In this document: one piece after another, positions 6,940-6,947 of the stretch
Position numbering within the stretch: position 1 is the stretch's first letter
How the letters are laid out: every line of letters begins with the position of its first letter
Origin: an uncultured Sphingobacteriales bacterium
GTDB taxonomy: Bacteria; Bacteroidota; Bacteroidia; Chitinophagales; Chitinophagaceae
Reading direction: 5' to 3'
NCBI GenBank assembly: GCA_937991535.1
Contig: CALKHN010000077.1
Coordinates: 1-6,947, forward strand
DNA: 6,947 bases
Program-made: the position numbers and the translations under genes
The notes under the pieces: model-generated
The model's input: only the letters and a program-made list of their open reading frames with translations
What the model was told of the DNA's origin: nothing
Databases searched by the model: none

Positions 6940-6947
6940 TTTACTGT

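Overview
The window is AT-rich and looks like a Bacteroidota chromosome, probably from the Chitinophagia, Sphingobacteriia or Cytophagia. The evidence is protein style: a Bacteroidota-type integrase arm domain, a Tat/lipobox glycoside hydrolase and an ACS-type MFS sugar-acid carrier. Leaders are A-rich without clear Shine-Dalgarno sites. No rRNA, tRNA, CRISPR array or complete mobile element was seen.

Layout. The left edge (about 1-413) holds a plus-strand remnant of a tyrosine recombinase. Only its N-terminal arm-domain part remains, and it carries a one-base frameshift. Everything else recognisable is on the minus strand and reads right to left: a secreted 815-residue double alpha/beta-hydrolase esterase (4371-6818); a Tat-exported, probably lipid-anchored TIM-barrel glycoside hydrolase with a GH42-like middle domain (2287-4320); the last ~79 codons of a GH29 alpha-L-fucosidase with no 5' part (2042-2281); an ACS/hexuronate-family MFS transporter (705-2006); and an RbsD/FucU-type sugar mutarotase that lacks its central ~56 residues (414-683). 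Gaps between the minus-strand genes are short (50, 35 and 21 bases if the fucosidase remnant is counted), so the set looks like one transcription unit.

How the genes fit together. The esterase and glycosidase would strip acyl groups and sugars from a decorated glycan outside the cytoplasm. The MFS carrier would import a released monosaccharide or sugar acid, and the mutarotase would interconvert anomers for catabolism. The fucosidase tail next to a FucU-type protein points to L-fucose or a related deoxysugar as the ancestral substrate. The transporter keeps the Asp-Arg and Glu positions associated with carboxylated sugars, so a sugar acid is also possible.

The most notable point is erosion and rearrangement. 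Three separate genes are broken (integrase, fucosidase, mutarotase) in a block only about 2.3 kb long, while the esterase, glycosidase and transporter are intact. The fucosidase remnant begins within about 10 bases of the stop codon of the intact glycosidase, which looks like a recombination or deletion junction. I see no clearly new multi-gene defence or mobile system.
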